Under the pieces are notes generated by a model. The model had not been told where the DNA came from and searched no databases. It saw only the letters and a program-made list of their open reading frames with translations. The position numbers and the translations under genes were made by a program. Source: Siphonodentalium dalli (Eukaryota > Mollusca > Scaphopoda > Gadilida > Siphonodentaliidae). Taken from it: a stretch of 64,000 nucleotides of DNA. Each line of letters opens with the position of its first letter. The first letter of the stretch is position 1. The stretch spans positions 142,201,450-142,265,449 of the forward strand of contig CP136063.1 in the NCBI GenBank assembly GCA_032622095.1. Reading direction: 5' to 3'. Below, piece after piece: positions 35,301 to 46,027 of this stretch.

Positions 35301-36030
35301 TATTGCCAAGTTATTGGCAGAAGTTTTTTTCGACTGCCAATAAACTCGACATAGCATCTTAGATGCGTACCCCTTGTTTTTTACAAAGACTGATGGCCAG
35401 TGATCATAATTTCACGATAGAGTTATGAAACTCACAAAACACTGTTCTAATTTTGTTGTTTTTTACGTTTTATGCTGCAATTGCTCGATAGAGAATCAGA
35501 ATTGTGGCTCAAAAATGCTCACGAAACTCGGTAGAGAACCAAATCGCCAGGAGTAGTTCCCCCACAGTGGTGGGTGTAGTCAATTTTGATATAATATTTG
35601 TCAAAATACCTACTTTGAGCAAGATTATTCTCCATTTCTATTTGATCACCCTACCGGAGTGTTTCACATCACTTTAAAATTGTGATTCTAATTCTCATCA
35701 GATTTCGCGATAACTGGTTCTCACCTTAATTTGAGACATTCAAAATTATTGCCGGATGCCCATATGTGATTAATAATACCAGTTGTCATGATTATAACAG
35801 TTTGTGTAACTCTTCTTCTAACCTATGGTATGGGTTACCTAAGCACACACCAGGCGAACAACAAATAGGTTCCATCACAGGTAGGCAGAATGTTCCAGCA
35901 GATCCATTAGCTGTATCTGTTAATCTCCTTGGTTGACCATGCATACAATTCAATTTCCAGTTACTGGGCTTTGTGTACCCTAGGTGGACACTCTATCTGT
36001 CTTGGTCACGTCTCTATGTGTATGCTTTTT

Positions 36031-36790
36031 AGCTCACCTGAGCTCCGGTGGAGCTATAGTCATCACTCCATGCGTCCATCCGTCACGAATCATCTTCTCC
36101 TCCCAAACCGTAAGACCGAATGGGTTCATATTTGATTTGGATGTTCCCTAGGTGAATCACATTCAGAGTTGTTCAATTGAGGTCACCCGGTCTAATAGTT
36201 ACGAAGCTAGGACCATAACTCTTTCCCACCATAGTAATTCTTACAATGACTTCTACTTCTTCTCAAATTTCATTGGGTCAAATGCGTTCATATTTGGTAC
36301 AAAGGGTCCTTGGGCGACTGTGGTTCAGATTTGTTCAAATGAGGTCACTATGTCGAATGTGGGCGGAGTCAGTGACATAACTAAAAAAAAAACATGTTAT
36401 AAAATTTGAAAAACTAACACCATTATAACATCCTCAGAGTTATGAAACTTTAATCTTTAATGTAATCACAGAAACTTTCCATCACCCCAACCCACCCCCC
36501 CCCCACACGACCCAGGCCCCACCCTGCCCCAACCAACCCCTCCACCCCATATCATATCACAACTACCAACTCACCAGAAGCAGTTATTATATCTACCAGT
36601 ATTAATTCTGCCAGAGGACTCAGTCAGGTAGCATCAGCGAGAGCAAGTCAGGTCATTAATTGAGATTAGAATGACAGATAATAGAGATTGTTATTGGACA
36701 GACTTTGTGTAAACAACTAGCACTGGTGCTTGTTATTAATATCAAATTAAAACAAAATTGTGTTCCAAAGCCTCAATTTAGTGTGAAACG
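36031..36790 (+). mobile_element. 'TAGCTCACCTGAG' dispersed repeat, copy 1
   Basis: Begins TAGCTCACCTGAGCTCCGGTGG and runs through CATCTTCTCCTCCCAAACCG, CGGTCTAATAGTTACGAAGC, a C-rich tract (about 36489-36500) and CAATTTAGTGTG. It is collinear with 46028-46852. It interrupts DIRS-like copy 2. Confidence 0.75.
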
Positions 36791-38334
36791 ATGCTATAAC
36801 CGAAGTTTTTTTTGTCCGATTGTGTTCATATTTGATATTTTGGTTTATGACGACACGCCCCTCATCTTTATAGTTTTTGGTATTGATTGGTTGATCATTT
36901 TAGAAAATAATTAACCCTTTACACACATGCTATCCAATGCAATAAGTTGAACATATTTCTTCTGATCTGCCTCATATTTCTTACCTAGGTTTTTCTTCAT
37001 CTGTATGGTTTTTGTTACTGTTTAATTAACCATTTCACTCTTATGTTTACTTAGAATTCACCCAAGCTGCTATGACTCAAAACATTTTTCATCTGATCAA
37101 CACCAAATTTGGTATATGAATTTATCAACCCTAAATACAGATCAAGTTCGGATATGGGTTTGATCCGATATATTTTAACAGAGTTATAACCCTTTATAAT
37201 TCAAGTAATTACTGCTGGGAATATGAAGAGACGATATCTCACAGACCATGTGTGTTATTGAAATGAGTTAATGATCACTATTGACATTAGATATGGCATT
37301 CTATAAAGCCTGATAGTGGTACCACTGGCTGCAAATTTGTTTATAATAATGTCAAATTGATTGATGGCTATCTGGTGGAGTTCTGTTTTCTGTGCAATAT
37401 TAAGTTAACCCCTTTGTTGAAACAGGTTCATTGCATTAGTTAATGTACACACTATAGGACACCTATTCTAAAATATTAAATTGGAACAGTCCATTGTTAC
37501 TTTGTAGGGATGTTTTACAGACATTGTTGTTTACAGACACTGTTGTCTTATCTTAGACACAAATGAATCCACACATTCCTTAGTTCCATGATATGATGTC
37601 ATTGAAAATGATTAACCCTCTCCACACATCATATGGTTTTGATGCTTTTCATTTGATCATTTTCCTATATTATGTCCAGGTTGATGGTGATCCACTTTTG
37701 ATTTGCATGGATTTGGGATTAAAATTAAACCATTCCATAGACACATATTATGCGATAAACAGATATAATATTATCCCTTTCACTTTGATCCAGGTTCAGT
37801 AAGGGTTTCAATAAATCACCAATTGAATATACATCATTAGAGGAAATGTCTTATTTTGAAATTCCCTCAATTGCATTTGGGTTCCAGGGTAATATTAATG
37901 GTGCTGGTATTCAATGACATGTTTTTTATAGACTATTTTGTGTTGATATTATCAGTTAATTAGTTTGGGTAAGATTAACCCCATTCTATCCAATTTGATA
38001 ACTCAAATATTTCCATTGATTATGTTTATACATGTAGTTCTTGGCATAGTTGATGGGTACACACCCCTATCCTGCATAGTGAGGGTCATTTGGTTTATTT
38101 GCTTAAAAATATTAACATCCTACACCAATCCTGTTGACACAAAGTGATAACTAAATATTTTTCACACGATCACTATATTAAGTGTGAATTGTTGAAACTT
38201 TTGCACTCATGAAAAGGTTGGTGTAAAGGATTTATAAAATTTATAAAAATAGCTAATCGCTATCGCCAATGAATGGGTTAAACATCTGCCGATCGTGATC
38301 GGCCTCTCGTTATAACGCAAGGAGTAGCAGATGG
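36790..38334. other. Non-coding, with one fragment of the GATAAC-type repeat
   Basis: 37080-37195 carries ACCAAATTTGGTATATGAAT and GATCAAGTTCGGATATGGG. Three TTAACC(C/T)-type phrases (36911, 37613, 37976) may be old TTAA-element ends but lack clear partners. Confidence 0.45.
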
Positions 38335-38496
38335 TCTTGCGGAAGTTGAACCTAATCGGGTTTGACCGTGCATGTACTGTTGGTACTTCGTACTGATTTA
38401 AAAAAAATTCTTCTAGAATCTTGCAAGCAAGAAATATATAACCATTAGTTTATTCAGTGTCCAAGATACTTATTGGAAGATACAAAATATTATTTC
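38335..38496 (-). repeat. Right inverted repeat of DIRS-like copy 2 (partial)
   Basis: Complement of 26950-27110: GGAAGTTGAACCTAATCGGG, AATCTTGCAAGCAAGAAATA, CCATTAGTTTATTCAGTGTC. It ends with its own tip, TACTTATTGGAAGATACAAAATATTATTT. Confidence 0.75.
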
Positions 38497-40170
38497 CCAA
38501 GCATGATGATATCAAACATGCATATATCAGAGGTCTGTTGAATGTCAAAGCAACAAGCTTTGTAAGTAATCAAAGCTATGTTTTCCAGAGAAGACGGATT
38601 AATTGCAGCATGTCTGATGATTATTCACATTCGGGGGTTCACATGAATTCCCGGGTGTAAATGTTGTACATCTTTCCAATGAAAGTCTGTTATAGGAAAG
38701 TAGCGGGATGGTACTCGGTCCAAAACAACATCAACCCAACCGATATCCCAAGCTATTGTGAATCGAGAAGACTTGGTCTATCGGTAAAGGTGCAAAAAGT
38801 ATAAAAGTCTGTACAAACATTACCACCAAGAAGAACATGGAAAAATAAACAGAGTTTTATTGGTATCAATTATTGATAGCCCTCCAATAATGAAATTTCC
38901 CATGTTGAATTCACTGTTATGTCAAAAAAAAAAAAACTGTTACAGTGCTTTGTCAATAAACATTGCTAATCTTATTGTAATTTAACATATCTTTTTTAGT
39001 CTGAATATGATTTTCAAAATATTATTTGATGCTGTGGTTTTTTCCAATATTTATCGCCAAATTTTCATTATTATTTGGTATCTTACTGAACTAATTGGAC
39101 TTCATAATGGCACTGTAAATGTTTACATAAGAATGGTTTTGATATGCAAAATCTCTAAATTTCAGTATTAATAACTCTCCAATAATGAGATTTCACATGT
39201 TGAATCCAATGTTATGTGAAGAAAAAAACTGTTACAAACATTGCTGGTGGCATAGTAAGTTAAAATATTTTTTTATGTTTTTATCTTTTCCAATGTTTAC
39301 TGTCAAGGTATCTTACTGGACTCGTTATTTGAGAGTTACTAATGATCGAACGAAGTCAATCTATTTTCATATGTACTTGTTGATGATAGCTGTTTTACAG
39401 ACTTTTATATTGTCTATTTTATTTTTGCATCAACCCACTTTGAAGGTCTTGCATATGGGCGGCCAATTGGTCAATACTTCACATGAAAATCAGTAGTTGT
39501 CATATAAAAAATCCAAATCAATAGACGTTGTTTCAAAATTAATGTTCTTTATTTTTCAATTTTATATGAATATTTCAAACCCAATCATTAACTGATGCAA
39601 AAATAAATGTCATGTTTATTTTATAGTCATCCATCCCAACTTATTGAAAAGATTTCTGAAAACGTTAGTTGATGATAAATCAATATCAATAGAGGTAATT
39701 TCAACATCAACATGTCAAATAACAATGAATATAATAGTTGTTGTTCGAATTGATACAAATCATCAATAGATGTCAAAGACCATCAATGGGAAAGAACTCT
39801 ATTATAATCAATGGAGTATATAAACAATTGTATAGATGTCACGCAATTTAATGAAGATCGCTAGGGGTGAAGTAATGGGGAAAGAACTGTAAAATAGATA
39901 TGATGATAAGAATACAATTTAATAGATGTCACATAATTTAAAGGTCCTTGGAAGGAATGTTTTCTTAGTTTACTAACCTCTTGGCTAGGGGTATGTGAAT
40001 CAGGGATTTTCATTTCAAATCAAATCTCAAATCGAAACAGCAGATAAGAGATTAGAAATCGCATTGAATCTCAAATCGAATTGTTATATCTAGTGTATCA
40101 ACAAGTGAAGAGGTGGATTAGTTCGGGAAACACTTAAATTGCTAGCTGTAACCAACTGAAAACCTATTAC
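38497..40170. other. Non-coding, diverged ~300-bp duplication
   Basis: AATGA(A/G)ATTTC(C/A)CATGTTGAAT and AACTGTTACA recur at about 38888-38945 and 39184-39236. Short phrases such as TAGATGTCA(C/A) and CAATTTAA recur around 39770-39945. Nothing coding is recognised. Confidence 0.5.
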
Positions 40171-40181
40171 TAACTGATCAC

Positions 40182-40498
40182 GGGGGCCTCGGTGGCTCAA
40201 TCGGTTAGGGGTACAACTCCAAGCCATTTCGCCTCCAGCGCTGGCGATAAGGGTTCAAATCCACATGTTTCCATCGTGGACTTTGTAACTCGAAATCGTT
40301 ATCTGGGAAAGTTGCCAGTTACTTGCCGATGGCGGTGGTTTGCCGCACATGGTCGACAAGTTTATCAGCCATTGAAATCACTGTTAGATTAGCCGTAAGT
40401 GTGCGGATTTCCTCCACCATTAAAACTGGCAATGTCGTGATATGGCCTTAGTGGCTAAAGCGACATAAAACCCCAATCAATCAATCAATCAATCAATC
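40182..40498 (+). mobile_element. tRNA-derived SINE, apparently full length
   Basis: The head GGGGGCCTCGGTGGCTCAAT carries an A-box-like TGGCTCAATCGGTTAGGGG (about 40192-40210). GGGTTCAAATCC (40251-40262) is the B box, so it derives from a tRNA and would be transcribed by RNA polymerase III. A conserved-looking body (CACATGTTTCC...GGCGGTGGTTTGCC) and a 3' part with GATATGGCCTTAGTGGCTAA end in (CAAT)n. Perfect 11-bp target duplications TAACTGATCAC flank it (40171-40181 and 40499-40509), so the insertion is fairly young. The 3' tail would be recognised by a partner LINE. Confidence 0.92.
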
Positions 40499-40509
40499 TA
40501 ACTGATCAC

Positions 40510-41220
40510 CAATGGTTGTATATTACCAAACCATATATTCATGCGTCTCCTGCGCAATGTGCATGCATCTCATTTTCATCATAAACACTGATGGATGTGA
40601 ATAATTGAATGCGATGAGTGGTGGATTGGGAGTACTGAGTAAGGACCAACTTCAGCACGCTGGTAGTCAGCCATTATTCATTCCTTGAACTCAGAGATTG
40701 GTATAATTTGGAACATCTGAATCTCAAAGTTTCAAACTGTGTATTTTGATCCACAATTATGATTGATATAATAGCCTTTCAACTGAGACAGTTTATGATA
40801 TTCATGATATTCCCGTTATATTTTTTCCACTGGAAAATGGCCATAACGTCCACTGCCCAGCACATGATGTCATAACGTCATTAGCAGTGAAGAGGTTAAT
40901 ATAAAAACAAATTACATGTTTAAGCACCTGTCTAATAATGCTGCTTATAATGATTTACCTATATTAGAACATAAACAATGAATATTTCCTGAGATTTGCA
41001 TATCATTAATATTGATTCTCAAAATCTATACAATAAGTTTATAAAGAAATATAACATTGCGTTGGTAATTCTTGGTTTAAAATATTTGTGATAAAATTGA
41101 AAAACATATAAAAGCATTAATTTTAAATAATGTCTATTTATTTGGAATTGACATGTTGATTGTTACTTGACACCTATTGATTTTCAATCGACGTCTAATT
41201 AGCTTAGTTATACATAATAC
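40510..41220. other. Non-coding intron sequence
   Basis: Nothing recognised. Confidence 0.5.
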
Positions 41221-41233
41221 TTTTATAATATTA

Positions 41234-41610
41234 ATTATGAAATCGAAACACACAAGCATTGATTATAAAATGACATCTATGGATTTGGAACATACATACT
41301 GATTGTTACTAATGACACCTATTGATTTTCATTTGAAATATATTTTCGCCGAATGGCCACCCATACTTGCATCCCTTCAATGCGACCATTGCATTGATGT
41401 GTGTTCTGTATGATGTATAATTCATTATGAAATCGAAACGCACAAGCATTGATTATAAAATGACATCTATGGATTTGGAACAAACATACTGATTGTTACT
41501 TGACACCTATTGATTTTCATTTGAAATATATTTTCACCGAATGGCCACCCATACTTGCATCCCTTCAATGCGACCATTGCATTGATGTGTGCTCTGTATG
41601 ATGTATGTAA
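41234..41610. repeat. 190-bp tandem duplication
   Basis: ATTATGAAATCGAAAC(A/G)CACAAGC starts both copies at 41234 and 41424. The two are almost identical through GCATTGATGTGTG(T/C)TCTGTATGATG. It ends about 110 bases before a CHID1 exon. Confidence 0.9.
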
Positions 41611-41720
41611 ATTATTTTTCATATAAACATAGAAACATGATGTGCCATTTTAATGAATGGTAGTATGTTTGTGGCTACCACTCCTTCATGATTTACTAAC
41701 ACTTGAAAGATATCCTTCAG

Positions 41721-41782
41721 AATCATGGCTTTGCTGGAGCAGTTTTTGAGATATGGTCACAACTTGGGGGTCAAATGAAAAG
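41721..41782 (+). CDS. CHID1: CHID1 internal exon (strand carrying the GH18 glutamate position)
   Basis: The acceptor is tatccttcag and the donor is AAAAG|gtaagt. The exon has 20 codons plus AG and reads NHGFAGAVFEIWSQLGGQMK. It continues the lysine of the previous exon, as the family's K-N-x-x-F-D-G-F-V-x-E-x-W block does. This is the fourth strand, where active GH18 enzymes carry the D-x-x-D-x-D-x-E motif. The terminal glutamate (FEIW) is present, but the aspartate usual in the F-D-G part is alanine (F-A-G). I infer that this copy, like vertebrate CHID1, is a binding protein rather than a hydrolase. A second AG 15 bases upstream (ttgaaag) is a less likely acceptor, because it breaks the frame. 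Confidence 0.9.
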
Positions 41783-42556
41783 GTAAGTTTCGGACGATAT
41801 GGAAACATGTGTGGACTCTCATAAAACTTTCTTTTTTCGTAAAAAAAACCCAAAATTTTCTCCAGCTTATAATTAGGTTTCAACCTTTGAGTTAATTGGT
41901 ACATCCTTCAAGCAGTATCTATACTGTACACTGTTAATTCAGACCAACATCCAGATGGAATCTGCAAATGTGTTTATGTCAAGAAGAAATTATTGGCACC
42001 ATCCTATTTGCTATTTTTTACCCTTCAGTTCTTTGGCTCACTACTAAAAGCCAACTGTATTTACAGATTGCTTCATTGATTTGTCCACGTAAATAGACTA
42101 TCATCTAGATGTTAGCTACACAGCTGTTCAGCTATCAACTATAAAATGTGCTCACCTGCCAATTTGTTTTTGTTATTCAGCTTTTAACAAATCTGATATA
42201 TATGTCAGATTATAATTTTCCTTTTACTTTGGTCTGATTTGTTTACTGTTTCACTGTGCAACTTAAAGCTTGATGCTTGACGAAAGTGAGTGCAGTATGA
42301 GAAAGTCTAAATAATTTTATTTGTCATGGAGAATTCAGAAGAGTTTATTTAGGATATGATCTCATGCATGGTTCAAAGAAAAAAGCAGTGGACTTCATTA
42401 ACAAATTCATTCCCCGTGTGGTTGAAAGGAATAGGAATTAATTTTAAATGATTTTTAATCATACAATATGTGGTAGGCATCCAAGGACCAGTTTCTTCAT
42501 TCAGATGTCAGCAGAGTGCCTGGACAGTCATTGTCTACCTTGCTTTCTATTCGCAG

Positions 42557-42649
42557 CCAATTGATACACTTCCTTTCTCACCTTGGTGAATATTTCCATG
42601 AACAGAAGCTGAGTGTTATTTTAGTAATTCCACCACCAACATATGATGG
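42557..42649 (+). CDS. CHID1: CHID1 internal exon (fifth strand, L-V-I-P-P)
   Basis: The acceptor follows a pyrimidine tract (gctttctattcgcag) and the donor is GATGG|gtgagt. The leading C completes serine with the AG left by the exon at 41782. The exon then reads QLIHFLSHLGEYFHEQKLS and VILVIPPPTYDG. L-I-H-x-L-x-H-L and L-V-I-P-P are landmarks of CHID1 proteins and correspond to a helix and the fifth barrel strand. Spacing from the W in the previous exon to L-I-H equals that of the vertebrate protein as I recall it, so no exon is missing between them. The intron before it is only 774 bp, the one compact part of the gene here. Confidence 0.92.
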
Positions 42650-43278
42650 GTGAGTAAACCTTGTTCATATATATCTCAAAACGATATCCTGTGTTTTTCA
42701 TAATAAACTAAGTTTGAGGGAGACTGACTGAGTTTGGCATCTCTATGTCACTTCAACTCTTTGCTTACTGAAGGGATTCCTCGTTGAGTTTTAAAATTAC
42801 CCATCAGAATAGACCATAATTCAATTGTAGGCATGTTAAGATGCGGTAAGAACAAAACAGGGAGCAAACACTATAGATTCATTTGTGGGGGATTTTCCAC
42901 TGGTAAGTTCAACAAACTACATTATTATGTGTTTGTTGCAGCCTATATATGTAAACAAAATCCGCGACCCCCCCCCCCTCCTCCAATGTCATTTTATTCA
43001 CTGCCCCGTGACCTATATATCATAATAGGTACTATGCTCTTTATAATTCGATCATTGTTCATTTGTTTTCGAAATTGTAATGTCGGAATGGCAGTGGGAT
43101 GTCCATCGATTCAGGCCAACGGTATATATTTGTGGTTGGGATTTCCGTACCGACCATATATCAACCCCTTTATGTAGGCATTCTGTAAGATTATTGTCCA
43201 TGTCATATAGAATGGGTTCATTTCTCAGATATACGGTATTGTGTTTAATACAGCTTATACATAAATTTGAAAAATTAT

Positions 43279-43985
43279 TAGCTCAACTTTACTTTGTAAA
43301 ATTTGAGCTATTGCCATGGCTTTGTCGCCTGTCGTCTGTGTGTGCATGTGTGTGTGTGTGTGTGTGTGATTCGTCAACAATACAGGCTACAGGTCGTACC
43401 TTTGGTTGGATCATTATGAAATTTGACATAGCTGTTTTTATAGACCAGAACGATTCATTTTGGGGTCATTCAGAAAAAAAAACATTGCCACCAGCGGCCA
43501 TCTTAGATTTCAATATTCAATCCAATAGCACGAGCTACAGCTCGTACTGTTCGTCTGATCATCATGAAATTTGTCATGGATGTTAATATTGAAATGCAGA
43601 TGGGAACGATTAATTTTGGGGTCATTCGGCCAAAAAACATGGCCGCCGGCAGCCATCTTAGATTTTACTCTTTGCATGACTAAATTCTTTGGCACGGCCT
43701 ACAGGTCGTACCTTTGGTCGTATCGTCATAAAATTTGTCATGGATGTTAACAATGACATGTCGATGGGAACGAGTCATTTTGGGGTCATTCGGCCAAAAA
43801 ACATGGCCGCCAGCAGCCATCTTGGATTTTACTCTTTGTATGACTAAATCCTTTAGCACGGGCAACAGGTCGTTCCTTTAGTCTGATCATCATGGCTGAT
43901 TGTCATGGCTGTTGAAATTGGAATGTAGATGGGAACGAGTCATTTTGGGGTCATTCGGACAAAAAACATGGCTGCCAGCACTTTC
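43279..43985 (+). repeat. TAGCTCAACTT-family copy, truncated at right
   Basis: Starts TTAGCTCAACTTTACTTTGT and repeats the ~160-bp body unit about four times (GGTCATTCGGCCAAAAAACA, GGCCGCC(G/A)GCAGCCATCTT). Includes a (TG)n tract at about 43345-43369. The right inverted end is missing because the reverse-transcriptase remnant begins at about 43985. Confidence 0.8.
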
Positions 43986-44880
43986 TGAACTTTCAAATTC
44001 AGGTAATAACTCCTGGGTCAGGTTTACCAACACTCTTGAAGAATTTCTCCTGAAAGAAACTTACCATTATCGATTGCTTGGGCAGCAATCTTGAATAGTT
44101 TGAAATCTGTATACAGTCAAGTATGGCAAAGTCAACTTTTCAATGTTAAAAGGAATACAATTGGACACTAAAATAAATTGAGAACATACAGAACTTTCAA
44201 AACATAGTTTGGCTTGGAACCGTATGTTATATGGAGTGATAGTCAAAGGCATATACTTGACCAATTTAGATCTGGCTCCCACAAATTAGAAATAGAGTCA
44301 TTATGATATCTAGGAATTCCAGCGGATAAAAGAATTTGTGAATTATGTAAAGATGGTGTAGGGGATAAAGAGCATTTCATGCTAAAATGTCCCAAGCTTC
44401 AGGAATTTAGAGAATCAATTTTAAATGATATTACTTCAAGGTTTACAAACCTAGTTCACCTCACTAACCCCATTAAGTTTATATGGCTGATGAGTTCCGA
44501 GGATAATCTGGTCATGACATCAGTTTGCAGTCTTATCAATACTTTAACAGAGAAAAGAAAGCAGCTTATGTTCTTAATTATCACCCTAACTATAAATATA
44601 TATATACATGTACATGTAGGTCACACCAATCATTAATTTCTAATATCATTCAGAGTCCTCTTGCATGGTTCCCAAATACACGATATGCATGCTTATCCTA
44701 AATCTGATGACTGTTGGATGTGAACATAAAGCAAATTGTATCACTTTTATTTTACCAATCAACTTCAAATACTTAATACTTTCTCATATGTTCTGTCTAT
44801 TTTTTTTTTTTTTTGTTTATCCAAATTACTTTACCTGTGAAGGTGATCTGATTGTCAATAAAACTTATCTATCAACCCTA
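43985..44880 (+). pseudogene. Dead non-LTR retrotransposon, C-terminal fragment
   Basis: Fragments of frame read N-N-S-W-V-R-F-T-N-T-L-E-E-F-L-L (about 44000-44050), then R-I-C-E-L-C-K-D-G-V-G-D-K-E-H-F-M, then LKCPKLQEFRESIL (about 44329-44420). The C-x-x-C...H-F-x-x-x-C-P arrangement is the zinc-knuckle-like tail of LINE reverse transcriptases. The copy ends near 44871 with CCTGTGAAGGTGATCTGATT and a CAATAAAACTTATC tail, matching the end of the copy at 57468-58572, so both belong to one family. Stops and truncation make it inactive. Confidence 0.72.
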
Positions 44881-45600
44881 CAGACCATATCCCTCATCCT
44901 GTCATCACCAAACTTCATATGGAACTTCGGGGTGACCATAGATGGGAGCCACCAATTTAAGGGCTAACAAACCCCTAACAAACCCCCAACATAGGATGAC
45001 ATAATTTACCCAAGAATAGTTTGAAGCCACTCATGTGTCGCCATCTGTATGGGCCTTAATTTGTGGTACATTTTTAAGTTTAATAAAAAGTAAACTGTTT
45101 TCAGAGATAAAATGAGTGGTTTTTATCAGTTTATTTGAATGTATCGACAATATTCTGTGCCTTCCAATCAACAAATGAATAAATGAATTCAGTTTCTCGT
45201 ATGAATAACTGAGTCATATTCAGAAAGTTGGCGAAAAAATACCCATTAAAAATTAGTGATTAGAATGTGATTTTTCTGATCAGTGAATTCAGACCAGACA
45301 CAAACAGTTTGGCGATTCAGACATATATAGTGATTTGTGGATTATAATATTTTTGTATTCATTAAACTGGACTCGAAGTTTGTGTGGAGCAGATTGACAA
45401 TGTCATAAGATGACTTGAACTTGTGGTAAGTTGTGCCGTATTTTGGTGATATAATCAACACAAAATATGCCACATATTTGGCTATTCGGTGGGATTTTAC
45501 AACTGTTTACCAAATTTATGGTGGATTACAACAGCGCCAAGTACAACACTGTCATTACTCAACACAGATCTGGTGACCGGAGAAAAAAAGAATCAAATTG
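44881..45600. other. Non-coding intron sequence
   Basis: Nothing recognised. Confidence 0.5.
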
Positions 45601-46027
45601 ACTTCAAGGTCAAGTTCAAATATGGGTTCGGTCCATCCATTTTTGCTGGAGTTATGGCCCCTTTTCAACTTAGAATTTTCCGGATGATAACTTTAGTTTG
45701 TGTTATCGGATCTGAACCAAATGTGGTATGTCAAGTTATTATATTAGCTCAAAATACAGGTCAAGTTTGAATATGGGTTCGTTTTGCCTATTTTTGCCAT
45801 AGTTATAGTCCTTGTCGACTTAGATTTGCTGATTATTTTGGTTTCCGGATGATAACTTTAGTTTTTGTTATCTTATTGTTTTTAAATTTGGCATGTGGAT
45901 TAACTACTTGAAGATACAGGTCAAGTTCGAATTTGGGCCTGGTCCGCTCATTTTACCCAGAGTTATGGTCCTTGTCGACTTAAAATTTGCCAAATTATTT
46001 TGGTTTCTGGCTGATAACTCTACTTTT
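45600..46027 (+). repeat. GATAACTTTAG-type tandem units, 2-3 copies
   Basis: CAAGTTCAAATATGGGTTCG, GGAGTTATGGCCCC and TTCCGGATGATAACTTTAGT recur with a period of roughly 155-170 bases. It abuts the TAGCTCACCTGAG repeat. Confidence 0.78.

Larger units (their letters stand above)
34018..35370 (+). mobile_element. 'TTTAGTCGAGT...ACTCGAC' repeat element with nested pieces
   Basis: Opens with the hairpin TTTAGTCGAGTTAAAAACTCGAC and closes near CGACTGCCAATAAACTCGACATAG. Inside are a 231-bp inverted-repeat element (34267-34497) and a four-unit tandem array (34667-35300). No gene is visible. Confidence 0.55.
26950..38496 (+). mobile_element. DIRS-like retroelement, copy 2 (broken by nested insertions)
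   Basis: The left repeat (26950-about 27200) carries the same ATATCTTGGACACTGAATGA box and TATAAAAG as copy 1. Its inverted partner lies at about 38335-38496. Between them, blocks homologous to copy 1 appear in order: 27200-27436 (like 7430-7690), 31860-33150 (like 7730-10200 without the hAT element), and 35620-36030 (like 10800-11235). They are separated by later insertions, including 29575-31852, 34018-35370 and 36031-36790. The internal complementary region is not seen and was probably lost near 36031-38335. Confidence 0.7.

Noticed and set aside
36911-38282. A further TTAA element between TTAACCCTTTACAC and GAATGGGTTAA
   Set aside because: The two ends do not match as inverted repeats beyond TTAACCC, so the pairing is not supported.
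40182-40262. A functional tRNA gene
   Set aside because: A and B boxes are present, but there is no cloverleaf with an acceptor stem and anticodon arm. The sequence continues into a SINE body with flanking target duplications.
41701-41720. An earlier acceptor (after ttgaaag) for the CHID1 exon
   Set aside because: It would add 15 bases at a position that breaks the phase-0 join with the exon ending at 15809. The ccttcag acceptor keeps frame and family spacing.
43080-43586. 168-codon ORF, among the longest in the window
   Set aside because: It runs through the TAGCTCAACTT repeat and a (TG)n tract (C-V-C-V-C-V). It is not conserved in the family's other copies.
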